NCBI GenBank assembly: GCA_003695005.1
Contig: RFJE01000126.1
Location: forward strand, 1-5,986
DNA length: 5,986 nucleotides
Direction: 5' to 3'
From: Candidatus Hydrogenedentota bacterium
GTDB lineage: Bacteria; Spirochaetota; Leptospiria; Turneriellales; J094
The position numbers and the translations under genes were made by a program. Below the pieces are notes generated by a model, which was not told where the DNA came from, did no database searches, and saw only the letters and a program-made list of their open reading frames with translations. Shown one piece after another: positions 1 to 5,986 of this stretch. The stretch's first letter is position 1, and each line of letters starts with the position of its first letter.

Positions 1-1
1 A

Positions 2-130
2 TGGAAAATTGCGTTTACTTTAGCACTTGGGTTTATTTGGGAATCCCCCGATCGATATACAGGACCACTTGCAGGGCGAGATGGTCGGGATGATTTTATA
101 CTCATTACTCGACCAAATGTGGATTTTTAG
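2..130 (+). CDS. Possible 3' end of an unidentified plus-strand gene
   Basis: The second reading frame is open from the left edge to a TAG at 128-130 and encodes 42 residues ending in ...DDFILITRPNVDF. The composition is protein-like, with mixed hydrophobic, charged and aromatic residues and a Gly/Asp/Arg-rich stretch, so it may be the C-terminus of a gene that begins outside the window. I do not recognise the family and no motif can be assigned. Its stop overlaps the TAA of the convergent arsS gene (127-129) by two bases, a common layout for tightly packed convergent genes. The competing reading is a minus-strand frame opening with ATG at 105-103, just downstream of arsS. It is Ser/Arg/Pro-rich and looks more like an antisense shadow. 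The choice between them is uncertain because so little of either is visible. Confidence 0.4.
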   Translation, partial: WKIAFTLALGFIWESPDRYTGPLAGRDGRDDFILITRPNVDF

Positions 131-1098
131 ACTGCTTGTTTTGTAACAATTTCGCCACCACAAGAAGAACCGGCCCCTGCCGTACAGCCATAACAATGAG
201 CAGAAACAACAATATCGCGATTTACAAAAGTTTCTAAATCTAGATCGCGAATATTTTGTGCTATGTTACAAGGCCTATCGAGCATTTGGTTGAAATCGCA
301 ATCATACAACGAACCATCGTACCTTACCGAAACCTGGTGACGACACATAAGACCATCCATTGTAGCAGGATTAAAAGCTTGTACAAGGGTTTCCATATAA
401 GTTTCAAAGCGACCGGTGCGAACAAGCGCAGCTAAAAACCGATTCACAGGGATATTATTAATGGCAAAAAGATGATGAAATGTAATTCCATATTTCTCGT
501 GTAGCTCTTTTTTAAAATCTTTTTCTAGTTCTTCCTGTGGCGGTGACAAAAATAAGCCATTCGGGTTATACACTAAATTTAAAGGAAGAGTATCACCATA
601 TCCTAGCTGGTTTAGCTTTTGAAGGGCTCGAATACTTTTTTCAAATACACCTTTCCCGCGTTGCTTATCTGTTGTAAACGCTGAATAGTGCGGTAACGAG
701 GCTACAATCTCAACCTGGTTTTTTGCTAAAAATTCTGCTAAATCTTCGTAGCCTTCTTCTTCTAAAATTGTTAAATTGCACCTGTCAATTACATGAGCAC
801 CGACTTTTCTACATTCTTCTACAAGATAGCGAAAGTGTGGATGCATTTCTGGTGCACCACCTGTAATATCCACTGTTTCAATATTTGAATTTTGAATTAA
901 ACGAAGGCAAGCTTCCATGGTTTCTAAATCCATCATTTCCGTGCGAGTGGGCGAGGCATCCACATGGCAATGTGAGCAAGCCTGATTGCAACGATATGTA
1001 ATATTCATTTGTAGAGTTTTTAAGCTAGAAGCTTTTAGCCTTTCTGGAAATGCCGGTTCGTAATTTTCAAGTATATTCCACTGCTCTTGTGTCGTCAT
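127..1098 (-). CDS. arsS: ArsS-family radical SAM enzyme (arsenosugar biosynthesis radical SAM / Cys-rich domain protein)
   Basis: This is a 323-residue cytosolic iron-sulfur enzyme. The radical SAM cluster motif is C37-X3-C41-X2-C44, after the strand MNITYR, and the SAM-contacting GGAPE motif is at residues 80-84. The C-terminal third is the Cys-rich domain of this family: C252, C267 in the YDCDFNQ segment, C277, and the closing CYGCTAGAGSSCGG segment with C302, C305 and C313. Length and architecture match full-length members, so the gene looks intact. Known for the family: ArsS enzymes join a methylated arsenical to the 5'-deoxyadenosyl group of SAM, an early step towards arsenosugars, often beside an arsM methyltransferase. 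Many homologues lack arsM and their substrate is less certain. No arsM is visible here, so the substrate is inferred from family only. The ATG at 1098 is preceded by a modest AAAGG only a few bases away. The gene is divergent from the lipoprotein gene and convergent with the reading frame at the left edge. Confidence 0.88.
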   Translation of the reverse strand: MTTQEQWNILENYEPAFPERLKASSLKTLQMNITYRCNQACSHCHVDASPTRTEMMDLETMEACLRLIQNSNIETVDITGGAPEMHPHFRYLVEECRKVGAHVIDRCNLTILEEEGYEDLAEFLAKNQVEIVASLPHYSAFTTDKQRGKGVFEKSIRALQKLNQLGYGDTLPLNLVYNPNGLFLSPPQEELEKDFKKELHEKYGITFHHLFAINNIPVNRFLAALVRTGRFETYMETLVQAFNPATMDGLMCRHQVSVRYDGSLYDCDFNQMLDRPCNIAQNIRDLDLETFVNRDIVVSAHCYGCTAGAGSSCGGEIVTKQAV

Positions 1099-1144
1099 AG
1101 CCTTTTAGTGCAGGTGATGGGGAAGTCGTTACAAAAGTTTTTTG

Positions 1145-1177
1145 CTTGACAAACTTGCTATCAAGTCTTAGTCTAAG
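1145..1177. promoter_or_regulatory. Nested inverted repeats in the divergent spacer (possible operator)
   Basis: The 81-bp spacer between the two divergent starts holds several short dyads. CTTGA (1145-1149) pairs with TCAAG (1161-1165). ACTTG (1153-1157) pairs with CAAGT (1162-1166) across a CTAT loop. CTTAG (1167-1171) pairs with CTAAG (1173-1177) around a single T. They overlap the proposed -35/-10 region of the rightward promoter, where a repressor would sit. An ArsR-type regulator is conceivable given arsS next door, but no regulator gene is visible and the repeats match no consensus I can assert. Confidence 0.3.
1146..1174 (+). promoter_or_regulatory. Possible sigma-70 promoter for the rightward genes
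   Basis: A perfect TTGACA lies at 1146-1151. The hexamer at the standard 17-base spacing is TAGTCT (1169-1174), which matches TATAAT at only three positions. A start about 7 bases after it would fall on or beside the ATG at 1180, giving a leaderless transcript. That would agree with the absence of any Shine-Dalgarno before this ATG. The weak -10 keeps confidence low. Confidence 0.3.
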
Positions 1178-1179
1178 TT

Positions 1180-1518
1180 ATGAGTAAAAGATGTCTGATA
1201 TCGGTCTTGATCCTTGCTTTTACGAGTTGTGCCCTTATCGAAGCACCTCCAAGAGATAATCCAAATGACCCGAAATCCAAGCCTACTTCGAATCCAACAA
1301 ATTCAGTAGTAAATGTGGTAACTAATGGATTGGTATCCTGGTGGAAGTTTAATGGGAATTTGCAAGATTCCGGATCTCTTGCAAACCCGATGTCCGGCTG
1401 TACAGACTCGTATGTAACTGATAGAAAAGGGAATCTAAATTCTGCGCTTTCTATATCTGGCGGTAGCTGTAGGGGAAGGAGTCTCCGTGCTAAACCTCAG
1501 TTAAAAAAACAGTTGTAA
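1180..1518 (+). CDS. Short lipoprotein with a truncated LamG-like domain, probably a decayed gene
   Basis: The 112-residue product has a basic N-terminus, a hydrophobic stretch (residues 6-15) and a probable lipidation site at C17 in the context A-F-T-S-C. This is a loose lipobox of the kind accepted in spirochaetes, so export and lipid anchoring are likely. A low-complexity linker rich in Asn, Pro, Ser and Thr follows (about 25-48). Residues 50-97 then read like the opening of a LamG/concanavalin-like domain: GLVSWWKFNGNLQDSG, a DRKGNLNSAL segment and SISGGS. Such domains normally continue for well over 100 residues, but here the sequence turns into the basic tail RGRSLRAKPQLKKQL and stops. 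The second frame over 1469-1501 reads like the missing next strand (VSVLNLS), so a one-base frameshift is likely. No ribosome binding site precedes the ATG. The remnant may still be expressed as a small lipoprotein; ligand and role are unknown. Confidence 0.6.
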   Translation: MSKRCLISVLILAFTSCALIEAPPRDNPNDPKSKPTSNPTNSVVNVVTNGLVSWWKFNGNLQDSGSLANPMSGCTDSYVTDRKGNLNSALSISGGSCRGRSLRAKPQLKKQL

Positions 1519-1554
1519 TCCTATTCCTGCTTTTTACAGTGTGACAGAAATTCC

Positions 1555-1560
1555 AGGAGG
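1555..1560 (+). promoter_or_regulatory. Strong Shine-Dalgarno for the M6 protease
   Basis: A perfect AGGAGG ends five bases before the ATG at 1566 and fixes this start. It lies in the 47-bp gap after the lipoprotein remnant. No convincing separate promoter is visible in that gap, so the protease may be transcribed from upstream of 1180 or from a promoter inside the remnant. Confidence 0.85.
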
Positions 1561-1565
1561 TAAAT

Positions 1566-3980
1566 ATGTTTAAGCGATTGGTTCAATTCTTTGGGGTAAG
1601 TATGTTTTTTTATTCTTTTGTTGTATTTAGTGTACCTGTTCCAACAGAAGTAAAAGCAGTAAAAAAGAAAACGGGAATTTCGGAAGAAACAGTAGAAAAG
1701 GTTAAGCCCAAAACAGAAAAGTCAAGCATGACAGGTCGCATGCGGAAAGTACGGGATATTGAAAAAATTCCCCCTTTAAGTGCGGCAGCGCCACTTCCAG
1801 AAAAAGGTTTATTTGGTAAGCACAAAACACTTGTGGTGATGGTGGAATTTAATGATAGGAAGTTTCCGCCGGATAAAGGAATTGAGTATTATAAAAAGTT
1901 GTTTTTTGCGAAAAGGGGTAAATCCGTGTATACCTATTACCGAGAAGTTTCTTATGGGAGGTACGAAATTACCGGTGATGTCTATGGTATTATTAAGTTG
2001 CCTTATTCTGTAAGTCAATTTCGGTATAAGCCCGGTCAATCTTATGCTCGGAATCGAATGGGAACTCTTATTAAAGAAATTGCCAAGCGAATTCGAGGCA
2101 AAATTCCATTGGCACAGTATGATTTATATAATGCAGCCGGAGAAAAAAAGCCAGATGGAGTCATTGACCATTTTGGTATTGTCTATCCCGGGACATTTGA
2201 AGATATTTGGCCACATCGATGGGGTGGGGGAGCTAGCTTTGCAACTGTTGATGGTTATGAAATTCGAGGCTACTACATTCAACCAACGAATGCTCCTTTA
2301 GGTACAATTGTACACGAGTTCGGCCATGACATTGGGTTGCCGGATTTATACGACACAGATTATAGTTCTTATGGAATTGGAAACTGGGGTTGCATGGCAG
2401 GCGGTTCCTGGGCAGATGGGGGAAATACACCGGTACATTTAAGTGCCTGGGCTAAAATTAAAATGGGATGGATTTCTCCGAAAATTGTAACAAAGTCTGG
2501 TACTTATAAAGTAAAGAATGCAACAAGAACGCCTTATGCATTAAAAATTCCTGTGGGTTCGGTGAGTTCCAAAGAATACTTTTTAATTGAAAATCGTGAA
2601 AAATGGGGTTACGATAAATTTTTGCCACGCCCGGGAATTATTGTTTGGCATGTCAATGAAAACCAGGATTCAAATCGCGATGAAAGAAGAAAATTGCTAG
2701 ATGTTGTGGAAGCTTCACCAGATGGTGATTTAGATAAGCCATGGGGACAGCATCGTCCAACCTGGACGCATACGTTTTATAAAAGTGGAGTTAATTTCAT
2801 TAACGATAATACAGTCCCTTCTACGAGGTTAAGTAATGGCAGACCTTCCGGAATTGAGATTAAAATTTTATCCGAACCTGGGGATGTGATGAAAGTAAAA
2901 ATTAAACGTCCTAAAATTTTTGATCCGGGTGGACCTGTTACTTCTGTGGACTATGATAATTACAAAATGGGAGCTTTTTATTATTTAGCTTTTGGGCGTG
3001 GACAAGAGCCTGCGGTTCGGTTCGAGGCACACTCACCTACAGTGTTTGAACTATCCGCACTTGTGTATTATACAGGTAATTTTCGTAATTCGGATCGGTT
3101 TAAGTTCAGAGTTTATTCTGCAGAAAAATCTGGTTCAGACTATGTGCCGGGACGAAAGGTGTATGAATCACCATGGCTTAGGCCAGATGTGAATACTTCC
3201 AAACGATATAAGATGGTTCATCATACAATTCGAAAGGAGAAGGGGATTCAACCCGGAAATGTATTTTTTGTATCCTTTGTTCCAAAAAATACCCGGCCAG
3301 AATTAGCCATTACATTTACACGACCTGGATCGGGTCATAGTTATGTAGTAAGTGCATCTGAGGTGCGGCGTATGCCAAATGATAATTTTATTATTCGAGC
3401 AACCCTTGCTGCAAAAGGGAAAGCGCCAAAGGCAAATTTAGCTACAAGGAATGACCGTGTTGTTCAGAAAATGTTTAAAGCTAAAAGACTTCGGGATAGA
3501 AAAAGATATCGTCAGGCATTTTTGATGTATAAAGATGTTTTACAAAAAATGAGCAAAGAAAAGTATAAGTACCAGGAGTGGATTCCGGTGGCCGTTACGG
3601 GGCTTGGTGTTTTAGCATATCGCTTACGGTATTATGATGATGCTATTTATGCATTTAAAATTGGTTTAGAAATGGCAGAATATGCAAAAGCAAAAAAGCA
3701 AATGGCTATTTTACATGAGAATTTAGGCGAGAGTTACTATCACAAAGAGGATTATGAAAAAGCAAAGGAGCATTTAGAAAAATCTCTTGCCTTAAAAAAC
3801 GAGCTAAATATTGGCGGCCAACTATTAACAGAAAGTTATGTTTGGTTAGGTCGTACGTATAAAGCTCTTGGAGATAAGTCCAAAGCAGCAGAATACTTAA
3901 AGAAAGGATTAGAACTAGCAAAACAAGAGAATGATACAGAGCATATTGAAATGGCGAGTGCCGCGTTAAAAGGATTATAA
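1566..3980 (+). CDS. Secreted M6-family (immune inhibitor A-like) zinc metalloprotease with C-terminal TPR repeats
   Basis: This 804-residue protein starts with a signal peptide (basic FKR, then a hydrophobic stretch to about residue 26). A Lys/Thr/Glu/Val-rich segment to about 85 may act as a propeptide. The M6 catalytic domain spans about 88-447. It opens with LVVMVEFND, followed by SVYTYYREVSYGRYEITGDV from residue 120, a typical M6 signature. The zinc site is H250-E251-F-G-H254 in HEFGHDIGLPD, with E251 the predicted general base and D260 completing HEXXHXXGXXD. The GCMAGGSW segment around M277 fits the metzincin Met-turn. Residues about 450-625 are probably a beta-rich accessory domain. 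Residues about 636-790 form three to four TPR-like helical hairpins, clearest at 676-709, 714-747 and 756-789. M6 enzymes degrade extracellular proteins; the substrate here is unknown. A TPR tail is not a usual M6 partner and suggests docking to another protein. The stop overlaps the next start, so the partner may be that product. Confidence 0.9.
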   Translation: MFKRLVQFFGVSMFFYSFVVFSVPVPTEVKAVKKKTGISEETVEKVKPKTEKSSMTGRMRKVRDIEKIPPLSAAAPLPEKGLFGKHKTLVVMVEFNDRKFPPDKGIEYYKKLFFAKRGKSVYTYYREVSYGRYEITGDVYGIIKLPYSVSQFRYKPGQSYARNRMGTLIKEIAKRIRGKIPLAQYDLYNAAGEKKPDGVIDHFGIVYPGTFEDIWPHRWGGGASFATVDGYEIRGYYIQPTNAPLGTIVHEFGHDIGLPDLYDTDYSSYGIGNWGCMAGGSWADGGNTPVHLSAWAKIKMGWISPKIVTKSGTYKVKNATRTPYALKIPVGSVSSKEYFLIENREKWGYDKFLPRPGIIVWHVNENQDSNRDERRKLLDVVEASPDGDLDKPWGQHRPTWTHTFYKSGVNFINDNTVPSTRLSNGRPSGIEIKILSEPGDVMKVKIKRPKIFDPGGPVTSVDYDNYKMGAFYYLAFGRGQEPAVRFEAHSPTVFELSALVYYTGNFRNSDRFKFRVYSAEKSGSDYVPGRKVYESPWLRPDVNTSKRYKMVHHTIRKEKGIQPGNVFFVSFVPKNTRPELAITFTRPGSGHSYVVSASEVRRMPNDNFIIRATLAAKGKAPKANLATRNDRVVQKMFKAKRLRDRKRYRQAFLMYKDVLQKMSKEKYKYQEWIPVAVTGLGVLAYRLRYYDDAIYAFKIGLEMAEYAKAKKQMAILHENLGESYYHKEDYEKAKEHLEKSLALKNELNIGGQLLTESYVWLGRTYKALGDKSKAAEYLKKGLELAKQENDTEHIEMASAALKGL

Positions 3981-3982
3981 TG
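3968..3982 (+). promoter_or_regulatory. Shine-Dalgarno and TAATG stop-start overlap (translational coupling)
   Basis: AAAAGGA (3968-3974) lies inside the last codons of the protease gene, five bases before the ATG at 3980. The protease TAA (3978-3980) shares its last A with that ATG. The arrangement decides the start of the downstream gene and implies that ribosomes finishing the protease re-initiate there, so the two products are made together. Confidence 0.85.
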
Positions 3983-5458
3983 AAACTAAGAACTGAATTT
4001 TTGTTAGCTGCGTTACTTGTTCCTTTCTTTACATTTGTTTTTACTTGGCAATACTTTACTTCTTCGCCTGCAACGGTGTATGCAAGTAGCTCTTTGCAAA
4101 ATCCGCGGGCATTTTTGTTTGTAAAAGGAAACCTAAGACGCTATGTGTACACCCGTAGCTTTAAAAGGATGATTCGGCAATTTCGCAGCAATAAAAAATT
4201 AGCGAAATTTTTAGATACGCCAATGGGAAAAGATTTTTTAAAATCCCCCCCTTTGGCCAGCATAGCAGAAATTACAGACCTTATTGGTCTTTTGGGAGAT
4301 GGTGCAAAATGGGAAATATTATTCCAAATATTTCCTGCAGGAATGTATTATGCTTCTTCGGAGATTGGATCGAGTTTTGTTGCACCTCTTTCTAGGTTGG
4401 GCGTAAAAATTTTTAGACCACTCATTCGCAAGGATGTTTCAGGATCCTTAACTATTTACCGAAATATGCTTATTTACTCTACTTGGCTAGAAGGGCAAAA
4501 AAAACGTTTAGATGCCCCACAAAAGGTTGCTAAAAAAATTTGGCTTTCTGCTAAAAACAGCGATTTAATCCTTTCTTTTTCGGGAGAGAAAGAAAAACAG
4601 CCAGGGTATGCGAATATCTCGGATGCTCTTTTAGGAATGTTATTTCCTAGCAAATATATATCAGAAAATGAAATGGTAATTCGGGGAACAAAGTCTGGAG
4701 TCAGTATTACGTTTGTGGGTAATTTAACTAAAGATGGAGATGAATTGCTTACAAAATATGCAAATAGACCATATCGCTGGCCATTATTTTTATCCGGGAA
4801 AAAATTCAATGTAATGGTGGAAACAAAACTACCACCGAACTTTTGGGCAAGTTGGGTAGGTGCCTCTCTTGCGGTTTCCACAGAAAAAGGGGTTGGGCTA
4901 GCAGCTCATAAGTTAATAGCCGATTATGGATTTCTTTTTCCGGAAGCTTTTTTTTATTGGGGCAAGAACGAAACATGGGATGAATTTTTTACCTCTGTAT
5001 TTAAAGTTGGAAATTATAGCACGTATTATGATAAGCAAGGAGCTTATGTTGTAAAAAGAGTCCGATACGCATACTATCGCGGTAAAGACTATTATCTTTT
5101 TGAGCCCCATTTAAAAAATCTAAAGAGCGGCTATAGCCTTTGGGGGAGTTTACCTACTATTTTTAATGCGGGTTATTCTTTACTCAACCGTCCAAAGAGA
5201 AAAGACGTAATTTTTAAAAATTTTATAAAACCACCAGGGGTTACTGTATTAAAAGGGTATTGCCAAATCGGAAAATTTTTAAAGCTTTCTTTGCCAGCTT
5301 TTCGCAAAATAGAAGTGGTGGACAACCCCGCCGCTTATGATGATTTTTTAGCAACCTTAAAAAAAAGTATGCCATATATAGAAAATAGCTATTTACGTGG
5401 ACAGATTGTAAAACATCGCAACCGCATGCGTGGGTTTGCAGAATGGAAATTTTATTGA
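3980..5458 (+). CDS. Exported or membrane-anchored protein of unknown function, coupled to the M6 protease
   Basis: I do not recognise this 492-residue protein with confidence. It begins with KLRTE and a hydrophobic segment (about 7-26). A possible signal peptidase site follows VYA at residue 35; otherwise the segment is an N-terminal anchor with the bulk of the protein outside the cytoplasm. The remainder is basic and rich in Tyr, Phe and Trp, with no further clear membrane span, no cysteine pairs and no catalytic motif I can name. The stretch after the anchor (NPRAFLFVKGNLRRYVYTRS) and the alternating strand-like pattern recall large bacterial envelope proteins of the DUF3352 type, but this is only a resemblance in style. 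The start is fixed by a Shine-Dalgarno and the TAATG overlap. The coupling suggests a partner, regulator, chaperone or substrate of the protease; this is inference from position only. Confidence 0.75.
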   Translation: MKLRTEFLLAALLVPFFTFVFTWQYFTSSPATVYASSSLQNPRAFLFVKGNLRRYVYTRSFKRMIRQFRSNKKLAKFLDTPMGKDFLKSPPLASIAEITDLIGLLGDGAKWEILFQIFPAGMYYASSEIGSSFVAPLSRLGVKIFRPLIRKDVSGSLTIYRNMLIYSTWLEGQKKRLDAPQKVAKKIWLSAKNSDLILSFSGEKEKQPGYANISDALLGMLFPSKYISENEMVIRGTKSGVSITFVGNLTKDGDELLTKYANRPYRWPLFLSGKKFNVMVETKLPPNFWASWVGASLAVSTEKGVGLAAHKLIADYGFLFPEAFFYWGKNETWDEFFTSVFKVGNYSTYYDKQGAYVVKRVRYAYYRGKDYYLFEPHLKNLKSGYSLWGSLPTIFNAGYSLLNRPKRKDVIFKNFIKPPGVTVLKGYCQIGKFLKLSLPAFRKIEVVDNPAAYDDFLATLKKSMPYIENSYLRGQIVKHRNRMRGFAEWKFY

Positions 5459-5472
5459 CGCATTAGCAAAGT

Positions 5473-5986
5473 TTGGAAAAAATTAATGAAATTATTGAAA
5501 TTATTCACAATATTTCGGAAAGAACAAATATGCTTGGCTTAAATGCCACCATTGAAGCAGCCAGAGCAGGAGAAAAGGGTAGGGGATTTGCTGTGGTTGC
5601 CGAAGAAATTTCTAAATTAGCCGAGCGTACAAAAAATTCCATTACCAATATTGTTTCTTTAATAGAAGAAAGTAATACAAAAGTGCTATCCGGAGAAAAA
5701 GCCAATATTAAACTCGATGATATTTTGCACCAAATGAAGCAAGTAGCCGAAACAGAATGGAAAAATGCTCAAAGTATTTCCAATGAGGCAAGAAAACATG
5801 TTAATGAAATTCAAGAAATTGATACTTTTTTAAGCAACATCCGGCAAGTCACACAAAATGCATTTGATGCTTTTAAAAATTTTCAGTCATCCTTTCAGGT
5901 AATTCAGGATGCTATCGGGGAAATTCACAAAGCAACCGGAGAGGAAAAAGTTATCTCTAAAAAACTCGTGAATATTTCTTCTACCC
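5473..5986 (+). CDS. Methyl-accepting chemotaxis protein signalling domain, 5'-truncated and cut by the window edge
   Basis: The frame is open to the right edge and contains the conserved hairpin tip of an MCP cytoplasmic domain: [19 protein letters not shown], then [18 protein letters not shown]. This tip contacts the kinase CheA and adaptor CheW. After the tip, a long heptad-rich return helix runs to the edge. Missing are the sensor domain, membrane spans, HAMP domain and nearly all of the first signalling helix; only about 15 residues precede the tip. An in-frame TAG at 5464-5466 closes the frame upstream, and the preceding sequence codes for a different protein in another frame. A simple frameshift therefore cannot explain the loss and a deletion is likely. 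Possible starts are TTG at 5473 or ATG at 5530, which lies inside the tip motif; neither has a convincing ribosome binding site. It is most likely a pseudogene fragment. A short soluble MCP-like protein is possible but less likely. Confidence 0.7.
   Translation, partial: MEKINEIIEIIHNISERTNMLGLNATIEAARAGEKGRGFAVVAEEISKLAERTKNSITNIVSLIEESNTKVLSGEKANIKLDDILHQMKQVAETEWKNAQSISNEARKHVNEIQEIDTFLSNIRQVTQNAFDAFKNFQSSFQVIQDAIGEIHKATGEEKVISKKLVNISST

Noticed and set aside
1..105. Minus-strand open frame starting with ATG at 105-103 and running off the left edge, 22 bases after the arsS stop
   Set aside because: It is Ser/Arg/Pro-rich, has no clear ribosome binding site and lies antisense to a more protein-like plus-strand frame. 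It cannot be excluded, but the evidence is weaker.
1145..1177. The dyads in the divergent spacer as an intrinsic terminator or riboswitch
   Set aside because: The stems are only five base pairs, AT-rich and not followed by a U-run, and the spacer is too short for a riboswitch aptamer plus expression platform. An operator is the more reasonable reading.
2044..2301. An 85-codon plus-strand frame inside the M6 catalytic domain
   Set aside because: It overlaps the conserved protease frame entirely, has no recognisable motif and is a frame shadow.
4474..4881. A 135-codon minus-strand open frame inside the 492-residue gene
   Set aside because: It lies antisense to a long, well-started coding frame, shows no domain or export signal, and is explained as a by-product of the AT-rich coding sequence on the other strand.
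5486..5542. ATG at 5486 as a possible start for the MCP fragment
   Set aside because: It is in a different frame from the conserved MCP sequence and reaches a stop after 18 codons.
5505..5705. A 66-codon minus-strand open frame opposite the MCP fragment
   Set aside because: The plus strand here encodes the highly conserved MCP tip motif, so the minus-strand frame is a shadow.

Overview
The window is a compact, AT-rich piece of bacterial chromosome. It holds one gene on the minus strand (127-1098), a run of plus-strand genes (1180-5458), and a fragment of a chemotaxis-receptor gene that runs off the right edge. There is no rRNA, tRNA, CRISPR array, transposase or integrase, and no gene-free stretch longer than about 80 bases. 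A loose lipobox (A-F-T-S-C), a LamG-type surface lipoprotein, a secreted M6 protease and an MCP signalling domain fit a motile didermic bacterium, and the lipobox leans towards a spirochaete of the Leptospira/Leptonema/Turneriella type. That placement is inference; no gene here is diagnostic.

Left part. Bases 2-130 may carry the last 42 codons of a plus-strand gene whose stop overlaps the stop of the convergent minus-strand gene. That gene, 127-1098, is a clear radical SAM enzyme of the ArsS family (arsenosugar biosynthesis radical SAM protein / radical SAM-Cys-rich domain protein). It has a CX3CX2C cluster motif and the family's Cys-rich C-terminal domain. No arsM methyltransferase is visible next to it.

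An 81-bp divergent spacer (1099-1179) separates arsS from the plus-strand genes. It contains nested inverted repeats and a possible promoter for the rightward genes. The first of these, 1180-1518, is a short lipoprotein with the start of a LamG domain. The rest of that domain appears lost through a frameshift and a stop codon.

Main unit. A strong Shine-Dalgarno precedes an 804-residue secreted M6 (immune inhibitor A-like) zinc metalloprotease with an unusual C-terminal TPR array. Its stop overlaps the start of a 492-residue exported or membrane-anchored protein of unknown function (TAATG). The two are almost certainly co-translated and may act together at the cell envelope: the protease cleaves, the TPR region may bind a partner, and the second protein is the best partner candidate.

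Right end. Only 8 bases after that gene stops, homology to the tip of a methyl-accepting chemotaxis protein signalling domain begins abruptly, without the sensor, membrane, HAMP or first-helix regions. This looks like a deletion or rearrangement junction.

The best candidates for something undescribed are the M6-TPR protease with its coupled envelope protein and the decayed LamG lipoprotein. I do not see a complete, clearly novel multi-gene system.
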